A stretch of 64,000 nucleotides of DNA from Prochlorococcus sp. AG-388-A01 (GTDB taxonomy: Bacteria; Cyanobacteriota; Cyanobacteriia; PCC-6307; Cyanobiaceae): positions 45,514 through 109,513 of the forward strand of contig QCGK01000005.1 of NCBI GenBank assembly GCA_003279945.1, given 5' to 3'. Below are positions 35,645 to 45,507 of the stretch, piece by piece; positions within the stretch are counted from its first letter, which is position 1; each line of letters opens with the position of its first letter. The notes beneath the pieces were generated by a model. That model was given only the letters and a program-made list of their open reading frames with translations. It had not been told where the DNA came from and did no database searches. Both the position numbers and the translations under genes were made by a program.

Positions 35645-37978
35645 TTAATCTTTTGGTTTAGCCAGAGGAAGCAGGCACTTATCTGAATCACAACCTGCTG
35701 GTCCTGCTTCGGATAGTTCTCCAACATCATATTTATTGAGAGCGTCAAAGAAATCGTTATTCACTTTCCTCTCTATTACTTTATTTTGTAATAATATATA
35801 TTCATCTTTACTTATTGGTTCAAAAGGTAGTCTCGGAAATGTTGCGTTGGCACTAAATCGAGCGAGTAATGCCGCAGAAATATATCCTTCATTGTTTTCT
35901 ATTGCATTATGAATAGCCTTTGCTAAATCCTCGATTTCATTTTCTCTGAATTCTACGGTTGCAGAGGTATTATGCTCTGTGTAGTATTTCTGCACTTGCA
36001 TATAAAAATCAAATTGGGCTAATGCTGAGAAATTATTAATGTCTATTTGGTCTGCACCATCTATATTTGCCCAGCTAACTTCCGTTGGGATTTCAACTAA
36101 CCATTCTGTGCATCTTGGATCAAATGGATTGTCAAGCAAGCAACCATTTTGATCTTTATCAGACTGAGATGGAACAACTGAGTAACCATAATCCATGCAA
36201 GCTAAAGCTATTGGATCATTTTTCCTGAAAGTTATTCTTCTTATGAATCTTTGAGCCTTTGGAGGATGCCATCCTGGAGCCGCTCCAGTAAGAAGGCTTT
36301 TAGTCCCAGCTGGCTGAACTGTTGTGCATCGATTCGGTCTTCTTAGATTATGTTTATCACAATATTCCCAGACAGTTTCTTTAACTATTTTTCTCCAGGA
36401 ATCTAAGAATTTAGCTTCCTTATCTTTGAAAGCCTTCCCCTCTTGGGTATTTGGCCTTCCTGCTTCCCACCACTTCAACCATGGTGTCCCAAATGCATGG
36501 ACGCAGAAATCAAATAATCCAGTGAAACTTACCCCTACAATAGGATCATATTCCCTACTTTTTCTGTAACGATCAACTTCAAATTCATGATTAAGTAAGC
36601 ATGCGACAGAAAGAGCTGCTGCTTTAAAAGCCTTTTTTTGCTCTTCAAAATTTTCTGGATTAATCTGATTTAAATGAACTTCAGCCAAATTACAGTGAAA
36701 ATCATTTCCTAAGATCTCCCCACAAGGGTTAAGTCCATATCTGCTCATTCTGTGATTTAGCTCTTCTTCAGAAAATGGACCATAACTACTATTTATCCAA
36801 TCTCTCGCTTCATCCTTACCTTGTTCTGAGTAAATTTCAATAAATTCCTTTCTCAATTCATCATCTTTGAGAATATCTGCATTTGACCTTGCGATTGCTT
36901 CTGGGGCAAATTGAATGGCACCCTCACCTGAATGAAATTGTTTTTTGACAGCATCTAAGACAGTTTGGTAAGAGGGTTTTTTATGGTAGACCCTTGTATG
37001 GTTGGCCATCCTGAGGGCATCTTTTTCAGGATCTATTCTCCAATTACCATTCTCATCTTGACTCCATAGATTTTCTTTTGCCGATGCCGCTTCATTATCA
37101 TCTGAGGCAAATTGTCTCATTCCAGCACTTCTTCTTATATTCCCAGCTACTATTGTTACTGCTGCTTCATCAATTAATAAACAACACTCTACTGTACTTA
37201 ATTTCCTTCCAATTGCCTTTCCAAGAAGTGATGCGACTCTGGAGTAGAGATCTTTCAATTTAATAGGATTTGCCATTCCACCAAAACCTTTTAATGATTC
37301 TCCTGCAGGTCTAATATCTTCCAAATTAATATAAACATCAATTTCTCTTTCAAGACTTTCGTTACTTGATGCTTCAAGAAGGTATTTATAGCTATCTACC
37401 CAGCCTCTTCTGCTATCTCCAACTTTGATGTAAAGATCTTTTCCTTTGATTTCCAATGATGACTTTTCTTCTCTTTGATCTTTGGGAGTTATTCCAACTT
37501 CACTAACTGATTTAATATTTATTTTGTTTATGACCGTAGGTAGTTTGTTGATAAAATGAGGCTCAATTATTGCACCTGTTCCACATCCCATCATTGCTAA
37601 GTCCATCATTAATGCGAAGGCTTCCCAATCAATTAAGTTAGTTGAGGTACAGTTATATGCTCCTGAGAAATTTTGGTTCTTTTTAATCCAAGGAGTTCCA
37701 CCAATCCATAACCACCTCCCCGAAGGTTGGGCTTTTTGGTTACTTTGCATCTCCCTCATTAAGATCATTTCTTGATCAGAAAGGTTTCCTAATTCTTTTA
37801 ATCCTGATAAGTTTCTTTCACCTACTTCGCTCCAGTTCTCTCTTTTGCCAGAGGAAGTCTTCCTACTGTAAGATCTGAAAAAAACAGGATAAGCAGCAGG
37901 TGCTGTGTTTGGAAAATCATCTTTTTTAAGATTATTGGAGTTGCTTTCTGAAGAAGCTTTATTTGGTGCAATAGTCAC
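35645..37978 (-). CDS. nrdJ: Adenosylcobalamin-dependent (class II) ribonucleotide reductase
   Basis: 777 residues. Reduces ribonucleotides to deoxyribonucleotides using B12 radical chemistry, independent of oxygen and of the di-iron subunit. Redox cysteines are seen in SGAYNCTSTNL (about 108) and NPCGEILGNDFHCNLAEV (active-site and thiyl Cys, about 415-430), with the C-terminal reductant pair CDSDKC at 763/768. TVQPAGTKSLLTGAAPGWHPP is also typical. Size and single-chain form match the monomeric RTPR type. It creates a B12 requirement that the cbiX gene in this window helps meet. Confidence 0.96.
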   Translation of the reverse strand: MTIAPNKASSESNSNNLKKDDFPNTAPAAYPVFFRSYSRKTSSGKRENWSEVGERNLSGLKELGNLSDQEMILMREMQSNQKAQPSGRWLWIGGTPWIKKNQNFSGAYNCTSTNLIDWEAFALMMDLAMMGCGTGAIIEPHFINKLPTVINKINIKSVSEVGITPKDQREEKSSLEIKGKDLYIKVGDSRRGWVDSYKYLLEASSNESLEREIDVYINLEDIRPAGESLKGFGGMANPIKLKDLYSRVASLLGKAIGRKLSTVECCLLIDEAAVTIVAGNIRRSAGMRQFASDDNEAASAKENLWSQDENGNWRIDPEKDALRMANHTRVYHKKPSYQTVLDAVKKQFHSGEGAIQFAPEAIARSNADILKDDELRKEFIEIYSEQGKDEARDWINSSYGPFSEEELNHRMSRYGLNPCGEILGNDFHCNLAEVHLNQINPENFEEQKKAFKAAALSVACLLNHEFEVDRYRKSREYDPIVGVSFTGLFDFCVHAFGTPWLKWWEAGRPNTQEGKAFKDKEAKFLDSWRKIVKETVWEYCDKHNLRRPNRCTTVQPAGTKSLLTGAAPGWHPPKAQRFIRRITFRKNDPIALACMDYGYSVVPSQSDKDQNGCLLDNPFDPRCTEWLVEIPTEVSWANIDGADQIDINNFSALAQFDFYMQVQKYYTEHNTSATVEFRENEIEDLAKAIHNAIENNEGYISAALLARFSANATFPRLPFEPISKDEYILLQNKVIERKVNNDFFDALNKYDVGELSEAGPAGCDSDKCLLPLAKPKD

Positions 37979-38010
37979 GATAAAAAATGTATGTAAATAA
38001 CCCGTACTGG

Positions 38011-38047
38011 AAGAATAACTCTACCTGTGGCGTCTGCAACTATTCTT
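38011..38047 (-). promoter_or_regulatory. Possible hairpin leader of nrdJ
   Basis: In the 131-bp gap between nrdJ and the divergent methyltransferase, AAGAATA and TATTCTT form a 7-bp stem around a 23-nt loop containing GCAGACGCCACAGG in minus sense. GCCAC is shared with the core of the cobalamin riboswitch box, but the full riboswitch fold is not seen and there is too little room for it. Confidence 0.25.
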
Positions 38048-38109
38048 ACCACTATTTAACGGTTTGTGTAAAATTATGTTTAATATGAAATTTTTGTTTA
38101 ATAAAGGAT

Positions 38110-38805
38110 ATGGAAAGAATCCCTGAACCAGAATTAATGGAAAAAAAAGATCAGGTCATTTATTATGACGAAGCTGACTTCTCAGAAGGGGAAGTTAATC
38201 TAATTAATCAAATAAATCATTATCTTTTGAGAAAAAATATTTCTTTAGGTGAAAAAGATTTAATAGTTGATTTAGGATGCGGCCCAGGAAATATCTCTGA
38301 GAAGCTAGCAATAAAATGGCCTAGTACTAAAGTAATTGGAATAGATGGTTCTAAAGAGATGATTTTGAGAGCTGAATATAACAAAAAGATTTCTACTAAT
38401 CAAAAACAATTAAAAAATTTGCGCTACATTTGTTCTGACATCAAAGACATTAAATCAAATAATTTTTTACTAGAAAAAAAGATTAGTTTACTTGTAAGCA
38501 ACAGTTTGATCCATCACATCACCCATCTTGAAGACTTCTTTAACACCATAAGAATTTTGTCTAGTAATATCACTGTAAATTTTCACAAGGACTTAAAAAG
38601 GCCACTAGACGAAAAGTCTGCACTAGAACTAAAAGCAAAATGTTCAATTAAATATAATGAGATTTTGACTAATGATTATTATGCATCTTTAAGAGCTTCT
38701 TATACTTTTAAAGAGTTAAAAAATTTCACTTTAGAGAATGATCTATCCTCTTTAGATGTGTTTGAAGACAGTGATAAATATTTAATAGTCTATGGTAATG
38801 TTTAA
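38110..38805 (+). CDS. Class I SAM-dependent methyltransferase
   Basis: 231 residues. Motif I is LIVDLGCGPGNISEKLA (about residues 53-69), followed by KVIGIDGSKEMILRA (acidic residue binding SAM ribose), RYICSDIKDI and LLVSNSLIHHITHLEDFF (post-II/III). A variable C-terminal cap follows. Substrate unknown. It lies 31 bp upstream of prfC on the same strand, so it might modify a translation component, but this is only inferred from position. Confidence 0.85.
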   Translation: MERIPEPELMEKKDQVIYYDEADFSEGEVNLINQINHYLLRKNISLGEKDLIVDLGCGPGNISEKLAIKWPSTKVIGIDGSKEMILRAEYNKKISTNQKQLKNLRYICSDIKDIKSNNFLLEKKISLLVSNSLIHHITHLEDFFNTIRILSSNITVNFHKDLKRPLDEKSALELKAKCSIKYNEILTNDYYASLRASYTFKELKNFTLENDLSSLDVFEDSDKYLIVYGNV

Positions 38806-38836
38806 GAACTAAGTGGAAGACCCTTATATTATATAA

Positions 38837-40474
38837 ATGAGCTTAGATACTAAAATTCTAAATAATAAAAACATACTGGATGCGGTAAATAAAAGAAGAA
38901 ATTTTGCCATTATTTCGCATCCAGATGCTGGGAAAACGACTCTTACTGAGAAGCTTCTTTTATATGGAGGTGCCATCCAACAGGCAGGAGCAGTAAAGGC
39001 TAGAGGTAATCAGAGAAAAGCCACGTCAGACTGGATGGAACTTGAGAAACAAAGAGGTATTTCTATTACATCAACTGTATTGCAATTTGAATATGAAAGA
39101 TCAGTAATCAATCTATTAGATACACCAGGACACCAAGATTTCTCTGAAGATACTTATAGAACATTAGCTGCTGCTGATAATGCAGTTATGTTGGAAGATG
39201 CTGCTAAAGGACTAGAACCTCAAACTAGAAAATTGTTTGAAGTTTGCAAGATGCGGAAAATACCAATATTTACTTTCATAAATAAAATGGATAGACCAGG
39301 AAGAGAGCCATTTTCCTTACTTGATGAAATTGAATCGGAACTTGGATTAAATACTTTACCTATTAACTGGCCAATTGGTAGTGGCGAGGAATTTAGAGGA
39401 GTTATTGATAGATTTTCGAGAGAGGTGATTTTATTTGATAAAGCAGTGAGAGGGAAACAATCGAATGAGAAAAGATTAAGTCTTGAAGATAAAGAGCTAT
39501 CAAAATATGTAGAGAGAGATTTACTTGAAAAGTCACTTGAAGAATTGGAGGTTCTTGATGAGGCAGGATCGAAATTTGAAAAAGAAAAGGTTTTTAATGG
39601 CTCTTTAACCCCAGTTTTCTTTGGATCTGCCATGACTAATTTTGGTGTAAGACCATTTTTAGATAGTTTTTTAAAAATGGCTCAAAAGCCAACTTCAAGA
39701 AATAGTAATAAAGGGGATATTGAACCTGCAAGCGATGAATTTAGTGGGTTTGTTTTTAAGCTTCAGGCAAATATGGATCCCAAGCACAGAGATAGGATTG
39801 CTTTTATAAGAGTTTGTAGTGGAAAATTTGAAAAGGATATGTCAGTTAAACATTCCAGAACTGGGAAAACAATCAGATTATCAAGACCACAAAAAATATT
39901 TGGGCAAGATAGAGAAGTAGTTGATGATGCCTACCCTGGAGATGTTATTGGCTTGAATAATCCAGGTATGTTTTCTATTGGAGATACTCTCTATACTGGT
40001 TCTCATCTGGAGTACGAAGGTATACCATCCTTTAGTCCAGAAATATTCAGCTGGCTAAGAAATCCAAATCCCTCAGCATTTAAAAACTTTAGAAAGGGTG
40101 TGAATGAACTTCGTGAAGAAGGTGCTGTTCAGATTCTTTATGACTTTGATGAGAGCAAAAGAGACCCTATACTCGCAGCTGTTGGTCAATTACAGTTGGA
40201 AGTAGTAACTCATAGGTTGAAAAGTGAATATGGTGTAGATGCAAATCTTGAATCAATGCCATATCAATTAGCTAGATGGATTTCTGATGGATGGCCAGCC
40301 ATTGAAAAACTAGGCAGAATATTTAATTGTAAAATAGTTAAAGATTGTTGGAATAGGCCAGTTATTCTTTTTAAAAATGAGTGGAATCTAAATCAATTTG
40401 TTGAAGATAATAATCAATTAAATTTAAACAAAGTTGCTCCCGTTGTCAGTGGAGTCGAACCAATTGTTTTATAA
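38837..40474 (+). CDS. prfC: Peptide chain release factor 3
   Basis: 545-residue translational GTPase that releases RF1/RF2 from the ribosome. G-domain motifs: G1 SHPDAGKTT (about 27-35), G2/switch region [11 protein letters not shown]3 DTPGHQDF, G4 NKMDR. The RF3-specific segments [15 protein letters not shown] and [25 protein letters not shown] distinguish it from EF-G. Domain III/IV continue to the end. Length is slightly longer than E. coli RF3 (529). Confidence 0.97.
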   Translation: MSLDTKILNNKNILDAVNKRRNFAIISHPDAGKTTLTEKLLLYGGAIQQAGAVKARGNQRKATSDWMELEKQRGISITSTVLQFEYERSVINLLDTPGHQDFSEDTYRTLAAADNAVMLEDAAKGLEPQTRKLFEVCKMRKIPIFTFINKMDRPGREPFSLLDEIESELGLNTLPINWPIGSGEEFRGVIDRFSREVILFDKAVRGKQSNEKRLSLEDKELSKYVERDLLEKSLEELEVLDEAGSKFEKEKVFNGSLTPVFFGSAMTNFGVRPFLDSFLKMAQKPTSRNSNKGDIEPASDEFSGFVFKLQANMDPKHRDRIAFIRVCSGKFEKDMSVKHSRTGKTIRLSRPQKIFGQDREVVDDAYPGDVIGLNNPGMFSIGDTLYTGSHLEYEGIPSFSPEIFSWLRNPNPSAFKNFRKGVNELREEGAVQILYDFDESKRDPILAAVGQLQLEVVTHRLKSEYGVDANLESMPYQLARWISDGWPAIEKLGRIFNCKIVKDCWNRPVILFKNEWNLNQFVEDNNQLNLNKVAPVVSGVEPIVL

Positions 40475-40525
40475 AGCCTTAATGAATTATAAAATTGGTT
40501 ATTCTGTTAGTATTGGTAAAAAATT

Positions 40526-41200
40526 TTGGATTCAAACAGTAGTAAAAACGATAGTGAAAAATCACCTTATGAAATTTTAGGTGTAAAAGAAGGTGCAGCT
40601 TTTGAGGATATTCAGAAGGCTAGGGATCTTAAAGTTAAAGAGGCTGGTGAAGATTTAATTTTAAAAGCGAAAATAGAATCCTCCTTCGATCAATTACTTA
40701 TGGGGAGTTTGAAAGCCAGACAATCAGGAAGTGTAAGCTATGAAGCTGTGAGTGCTTCAAAAAAAGAAAAACAAATTAATCAATTTACCAATAATAATTT
40801 CCCACTGCTTTCTAAGATAAAAAATTTAAATAATAACTCCAAGAACTCAAGTCAGTACAGTCTGCCAAAAATAACGCCCCCCTCATTTGATAATCTTTCA
40901 ATAAAAATATCTGTCGGACTATTATTTTTAATTTTGTTATTTATCAGTCCAGATTCGAACAATAGACTTTTGCTCTCTATCTCAACACTGATACTTACCT
41001 ATATTCAAATTAAATCGGGTAAAAGATTTATAGGATCTCTAGGTTGGAGCGCAACCTTTCTTTCAATAGGATTAATATTCGGTGGATTACTTGAAACTAA
41101 TTCTTTCATTCAGGAAATTTCAAACAATTCCTTATCAATACAAAAAATTCAAAGTATTCCCGCCATGGTTATTTTATGGTTAGGCATAATTTTATTATGA
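40526..41200 (+). CDS. CPP1-like J-domain-like membrane protein (DUF3353)
   Basis: 224 residues. The N-terminus [29 protein letters not shown] resembles a J-domain without the HPD tripeptide. The C-terminal half has three to four transmembrane helices ([52 protein letters not shown]). This organisation matches the plastid/cyanobacterial CPP1 family, chaperone-like proteins that stabilise POR. Start is TTG at 40526. Its end overlaps convergent hslO by 6 bp. Confidence 0.8.
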   Translation: MDSNSSKNDSEKSPYEILGVKEGAAFEDIQKARDLKVKEAGEDLILKAKIESSFDQLLMGSLKARQSGSVSYEAVSASKKEKQINQFTNNNFPLLSKIKNLNNNSKNSSQYSLPKITPPSFDNLSIKISVGLLFLILLFISPDSNNRLLLSISTLILTYIQIKSGKRFIGSLGWSATFLSIGLIFGGLLETNSFIQEISNNSLSIQKIQSIPAMVILWLGIILL

Positions 41201-42103
41201 TAAATTTTCTATTATCGATTTAATTTCTTCAAAATTTATAAGATATTTATTCTTACAAAATTCACAAACCAATTCTGCTTTACCATCTTTCTTGAGGATG
41301 TCCTCCAGTTCGCTCTTGTCAAGCATTTTCATTGCATTTAAACTTCTTTGTTTGGAACACCTGCATTTAAAATTAACTTCTTGGGAACGAGCTTTTTCAG
41401 ATATTGATTTATCGTCAATGTCGGGGAAAATATTTCTTATTAACGAAAGAAGATTATCTTTTGACTGAAAAAGTTCTTCACTAAAAGAATTAATTTCCTT
41501 ACATCTTTGTTCAAGTAGTGAGACTAGTAAAGGGTCAGTGTCTTTTTTTGGTAAAACTTGAGCTAATAAGCCACCACTACAAATAACACTTTTATTTTGA
41601 ATTTTTTCTCCAATGAATACAGCAGAGGGAGTTTGTTCTGAATAATATAAATATGAAGCTAAGTCTTCGGCAATATTCCCATTTACTAATTCAACAGTAC
41701 TTGTAAAGGGTTCTCCCATTCCGCTATCTCTAATAACATTTAAATATCCAGTACCTAATGCTTTTGTGAAATCAAAAGAATATTTATTATTATTTATTTT
41801 GACTAGATCTAATTCTAAATCGGGATTTCCTACATAACCTCTAACTTTGCCGTCTCTACCTGCATCAACTAGCAATCCCTTTAAAGGTCCGTCAGACCTA
41901 ACTCTTAACGTTACTCTCCCATGCATTATCTTCATTGAACTTGCTAAAAGCAGTGAGGCACTAAATGCTCTTCCTAAGATACAGGTGGTTAAATAAGAAA
42001 GACCATGTCTCTTTTTTGCTTCTAAAGAAGATTCTGTTGTTAAGACCGCAACTAATCTTATTCCTCCATTTGCTGCAGTAGCGCGAACTATCCTATCCTT
42101 CAT
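41195..42103 (-). CDS. hslO: Redox-regulated chaperonin Hsp33
   Basis: 302 residues. N-terminal chaperone domain starts [20 protein letters not shown]. The redox-switch zinc centre is CRC at C247/C249 and CEFC at C280/C283, matching CxC...CxxC. Oxidative stress releases Zn and activates holdase activity. It is downstream of the ABC ATPase gene by 9 bp on the same strand. Confidence 0.96.
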   Translation of the reverse strand: MKDRIVRATAANGGIRLVAVLTTESSLEAKKRHGLSYLTTCILGRAFSASLLLASSMKIMHGRVTLRVRSDGPLKGLLVDAGRDGKVRGYVGNPDLELDLVKINNNKYSFDFTKALGTGYLNVIRDSGMGEPFTSTVELVNGNIAEDLASYLYYSEQTPSAVFIGEKIQNKSVICSGGLLAQVLPKKDTDPLLVSLLEQRCKEINSFSEELFQSKDNLLSLIRNIFPDIDDKSISEKARSQEVNFKCRCSKQRSLNAMKMLDKSELEDILKKDGKAELVCEFCKNKYLINFEEIKSIIENLS

Positions 42104-42112
42104 AATTTTCTT

Positions 42113-42739
42113 TCAAAAGTTTTGGATTTTCCCTTTTTCCAGAATTAACATTCTAGAAGGAATCCCCTTAAATAAGGCGGGTTCATGAGTAACGATAATA
42201 ATTGTATTTTTACTTTTTAGGTCAAGAATTAAATTCTTCACATCATTTCTCATTGACAAGTCTAATCCAGCAGTTGGTTCATCAAGTAAAAGAATAGAGG
42301 GGTTTCTAAGTAGCTGAACCGCTACAGCTAATCTTCTTTGTTGTCCACCACTAAGTTGTTCTGGTGGTTGGGTAAGGTTTAAATTTTTCAGACCGACCTT
42401 ATTTAAAACTATTTCTATGTTTTCCCCACTTAAAGATTTATGACCAACTTTTAATTCTTTCCCTATAGTTGTACCTATAAAGTATCTTTCGGGAAATTGG
42501 AATACTACTCCACAGAACCATCTTCTTTTCCTAGAAGATAAAATTTTATTCTTCCAAGAAATTTTTCCTTTTTGGGGATTTGTTAATCCACTTATTATTT
42601 CTAGTAAGGTTGTTTTCCCAGATCCACTATTGCCGCAAATTAAAATAATTTCATTTTCATGAACTTTTAAATTAAGATCGTCAATTATTTTTCTTTCACC
42701 AGTTTGAGGTTGATAAGATATTTTTTTTAAATCAAGCAT
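42113..42739 (-). CDS. ABC transporter ATP-binding protein
   Basis: 208 residues with the Walker A motif GNSGSGKTT (about 36-44), Q-loop VVFQFPER, signature LSGGQQRRLAVA (about 129-140), Walker B LLLDEPTAGLD and H-loop VTHEP. The FQFPE.YF and GGQQRR elements match the cobalt/ECF-type and plastid ABCI subgroup. No permease gene is adjacent, so the substrate is unknown. It begins about 84 bp from the divergent DUF3531 gene and is followed by hslO. Confidence 0.9.
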   Translation of the reverse strand: MLDLKKISYQPQTGERKIIDDLNLKVHENEIILICGNSGSGKTTLLEIISGLTNPQKGKISWKNKILSSRKRRWFCGVVFQFPERYFIGTTIGKELKVGHKSLSGENIEIVLNKVGLKNLNLTQPPEQLSGGQQRRLAVAVQLLRNPSILLLDEPTAGLDLSMRNDVKNLILDLKSKNTIIIVTHEPALFKGIPSRMLILEKGKIQNF

Positions 42740-42822
42740 TATTAATTAAGTTATAGGTATGAATTTTAATCTTGTATTAACCTACTTATAATAGCTATAA
42801 ATCTAAAAAGCTATTAGTCAAT

Positions 42823-43266
42823 ATGAATATTGTTTTTAGAGAAGTTGATCCTTTTAACTGTTGGATTTGGATAAGGTTTTCAGAATCACCAACTCAAGAT
42901 GAAAAAAATTATTTAGATGGCGTTTTTGATAGTTGGTACGTTTTAGGAAGGTTAGGGGGTTTTAATTCTGAAAATTTGCAAACTCATGAAGAGGGCTCAG
43001 ATCTCAGTTGGATGTCTTACGATAATGAGCAAAAAAACGCATCTCTTCCTGCCTTAATGCATAATTTAGGAATTATGGAATATCAAAACCTTTGGGCCAG
43101 ATGTTGGGTTGATTTCGGAACTTCAGATTCGCTTTCAATAGATATATTAATTAATTCTTTGAATGAAATATCAAATAATTATGTAAAAATTGAAGATTTA
43201 ATTATTGGTGGTGAAAATAATGATTGGACTATTGAAGAACATGAAGACTTGATTTTTAAAGATTAG
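42823..43266 (+). CDS. DUF3531 family protein
   Basis: 147 residues. MNIVFREVDPFNCWIWIRF, EKNYLDGVFDSWYVLGRLGGFN and the ALMHNLGIMEYQNLWARCWVDFGTSD segment are characteristic of DUF3531, a family shared by cyanobacteria and plastid-bearing eukaryotes. Function unknown. It precedes rsmE by 8 bp and probably forms an operon with rsmE and the DUF92 gene. Confidence 0.85.
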   Translation: MNIVFREVDPFNCWIWIRFSESPTQDEKNYLDGVFDSWYVLGRLGGFNSENLQTHEEGSDLSWMSYDNEQKNASLPALMHNLGIMEYQNLWARCWVDFGTSDSLSIDILINSLNEISNNYVKIEDLIIGGENNDWTIEEHEDLIFKD

Positions 43267-43274
43267 TGTTTTAG

Positions 43275-44048
43275 ATGGAAGACTTAACAAGATTAATTAT
43301 TTCAGATGAAAGAATTATAAATATAAAGAATAATAATTTAGAACTTACTAATGATGAAGTTCATTATATAAATAAAGTAATGAGGATAAAAACAGGTAAA
43401 GAAATATTTATAACTAATGGGAAAGGTTCATTATGGAAAGCTATAAAAATTAAAAATGATTTTTTAGAAATAAGGCAATTAAATAAACCTTACTTATTTC
43501 AAGAACAAGAAATTTACTTATTAGGAATAGCTGTTGTCATACCAAAAAGTGGTTTTGAGGATATTTTAAAAATGTGTACCGAAATAGGAATTGATTTTAT
43601 ACAACCATTATTTTCAGAAAGACAGGTAAACAAAAATTTAATTTTTTCAAAAAAACTTTTGAGATGGAATTCAATAATCAAAGAAGCAGTTGAGCAAAGT
43701 GAGAGATTATGGAAACCATCTATTTTAAATGGGATGGATATTATTGAATGGCTAAAAAGTAGAGATAATCAAGAAAGAGTTTCAATTTCTATTACTAGAG
43801 AAAATCCTAGTTATGACTTAAATCAATGGTTAAAAAAACAGCAAGATTTTGTAAATGAAAGAGGAGGTATTTTATGGAATGTAATTGGCCCTGAAGGAGG
43901 TTGGTCATCTAAAGAAATTGATTTTTTTAATAAAAATAATAATACCTTTGTTAAACTCTCTGACACTATCTTGAGAACTTCAACAGCTAGTGTTAACGCA
44001 TCATCAATTCTAAATCAGTGGAGAATTGATTATAAATTAAGGAATTAG
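43275..44048 (+). CDS. rsmE: 16S rRNA m3U1498 methyltransferase
   Basis: 257 residues. An N-terminal PUA-like domain with DEVHYINKVMRIKTGKEI, then the SPOUT (knotted) methyltransferase domain. The latter has GIAVVIPKSGFEDILKMCTEIG, then QPLFSERQV, WNSIIKEAVEQSER and the SAM-knot motifs NVIGPEGGWSSKEIDFF and LSDTILRTSTAS. It methylates U1498 of 16S rRNA in the decoding region. Middle gene of a three-gene unit with DUF3531 (8-bp gap) and DUF92 (6-bp gap). Confidence 0.95.
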   Translation: MEDLTRLIISDERIINIKNNNLELTNDEVHYINKVMRIKTGKEIFITNGKGSLWKAIKIKNDFLEIRQLNKPYLFQEQEIYLLGIAVVIPKSGFEDILKMCTEIGIDFIQPLFSERQVNKNLIFSKKLLRWNSIIKEAVEQSERLWKPSILNGMDIIEWLKSRDNQERVSISITRENPSYDLNQWLKKQQDFVNERGGILWNVIGPEGGWSSKEIDFFNKNNNTFVKLSDTILRTSTASVNASSILNQWRIDYKLRN

Positions 44049-44054
44049 ATAAAT

Positions 44055-44798
44055 ATGGATTTAATTAGAAATCAATTTTTTTTAGGTTTTTGCATTAATT
44101 TTATTTTGATTTATATATTTTTCAAGATTCCTTTGATGACAAAAGGTGGTTGGATAAGTGCAGGTATTCTAGGAACAATTTTGTGGGGATGTTTGTCTTG
44201 GCAGGGATGGATGTCAGTCGTTATTTATTTATTATTAGGCTCGCTCGTTACCAAAATAGGTTTTAAATTTAAAAAAGAACAAGGAATAGCCGAAAAAAGA
44301 GGTGGGAGAAGAGGTCCTGAAAATGTATGGGGCTCTGCAGCTACAGGATTATTTCTTGCAATTATGACTAAATTTAATGCTGCCAACATAGTGATGTTTA
44401 AAATAGGATTTGCTGCAAGTTTTGCTGCAAAGTTGGCGGACACTTTTGGCAGCGAAATTGGGAAAAGGTTTGGTAAGGATACATATTTAATTACTTCACT
44501 TAAAAAGGTTGAGAGAGGAACTGAAGGAGGAATAAGTTTAGAAGGAACATTAGCTAGTGTCTTGGGATCAATATTTATGGCTTTTATAATGCTTCGTTTA
44601 TCACTTATTTCTACAAAATCCCACTTCATAATTGTTGCCGTCTCGGGATTTTTGGCAACACTCTCTGAAAGTATTATTGGTGCTAGATTTCAAAATAAAT
44701 ATAAATTAAGTAATGAAATGGTAAACGCTATTCAGACAAGTATTGCTTCTGTTTTTGCTATCTTTGCTCTTATTGTATATTCATATTTTTTAAATTAA
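44055..44798 (+). CDS. DUF92 membrane protein, probable phytyl-phosphate kinase (VTE6-like)
   Basis: 247 residues, six or more membrane helices. DUF92 signatures include GGWISAGILGTILWG, KRGGRRGPENVWGSAATG, ASFAAKLADTFGSEIGKRFG and GTEGGISLEGTLASVLGS. The plant VTE6 phytyl-phosphate kinase and its Synechocystis orthologue belong to this family. They salvage phytol from chlorophyll breakdown into tocopherol and chlorophyll. The cyanobacterial origin makes this role likely, but it is inferred from family membership. 6 bp after rsmE. Confidence 0.8.
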   Translation: MDLIRNQFFLGFCINFILIYIFFKIPLMTKGGWISAGILGTILWGCLSWQGWMSVVIYLLLGSLVTKIGFKFKKEQGIAEKRGGRRGPENVWGSAATGLFLAIMTKFNAANIVMFKIGFAASFAAKLADTFGSEIGKRFGKDTYLITSLKKVERGTEGGISLEGTLASVLGSIFMAFIMLRLSLISTKSHFIIVAVSGFLATLSESIIGARFQNKYKLSNEMVNAIQTSIASVFAIFALIVYSYFLN

Positions 44799-44814
44799 AA
44801 AAATTTGGAAAGAC

Positions 44815-45459
44815 TTAGGATTCCTTCCATTTTGTAAGAATCTCCCAGCTCTTCAGTCTTTGGAAAATCCATAAATGACCTTCGGAATTTAGATGAATTC
44901 CATCATAAGTAATCCAATTTTTACTCCTTTTATCAGAGTACATTTCTCTAAAAGTAGGAAGAAATGGGACGTTCTGATTTAGGCATACTTCCTCCATTCT
45001 CCTTTCATAAGAATTACAAAAATCATTCGAGTACCATAGACATCCTGCGAACGGCATTTTGCTTTCTTCAACCGGTGTCAGACCAATTACAAAGACATTT
45101 GTTTGAGATTTCATTTCATTAATTAGTCTCTCTAATCCATATTCAAATCCATCTATATCTAATTGATGCCTTCCGTTTTTCTGTCCAATTGCTGCAGTGT
45201 CGTTAAGACCAACATTTAGCAGGATTGCTTTAGGTTTATTTCTTCTCGTTTCACCTCTAGATGACCACTCTTTTTTCCATCTAGATGAAACTTTTTCTAT
45301 CCCATCTCCCCTAACTCCAAGTTGATAAATAACGGGCCCATTTTGCTTATAGCACCAATCTTTTCTAAGCCTCTCACACCATCCGCCCCCTTCATTATCC
45401 CCCCATCCATAAACTGAGCTATCTCCAAATACAACAAGCTGTTTTGGTAAACTAATCAC
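44815..45459 (-). CDS. SGNH/GDSL-type hydrolase
   Basis: 214 residues. Block I is VVFGDSSVYGWGDN (nucleophile Ser in GDS), block II has QLGVRGDG, block III is LNVGLNDTA, and block V is YDGIHLNSEGH with the catalytic Asp and His. It could be an esterase or lipase, probably intracellular because no signal peptide is present. Substrate unknown. It stands between two convergent/divergent units and has its own promoter. Confidence 0.88.
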   Translation of the reverse strand: MISLPKQLVVFGDSSVYGWGDNEGGGWCERLRKDWCYKQNGPVIYQLGVRGDGIEKVSSRWKKEWSSRGETRRNKPKAILLNVGLNDTAAIGQKNGRHQLDIDGFEYGLERLINEMKSQTNVFVIGLTPVEESKMPFAGCLWYSNDFCNSYERRMEEVCLNQNVPFLPTFREMYSDKRSKNWITYDGIHLNSEGHLWIFQRLKSWEILTKWKES

Positions 45460-45507
45460 TATAACCGGAAAAAATAATTACTTGATTCAACAAAATATTC
45501 TTACAAA

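Noticed and set aside
38011..38047. Full cobalamin riboswitch upstream of nrdJ
   Set aside because: Only a GCCAC word and a 7-bp stem are seen in a 131-bp gap; the characteristic B12 box and multi-helix fold are not present, so only a weak hairpin feature was kept.
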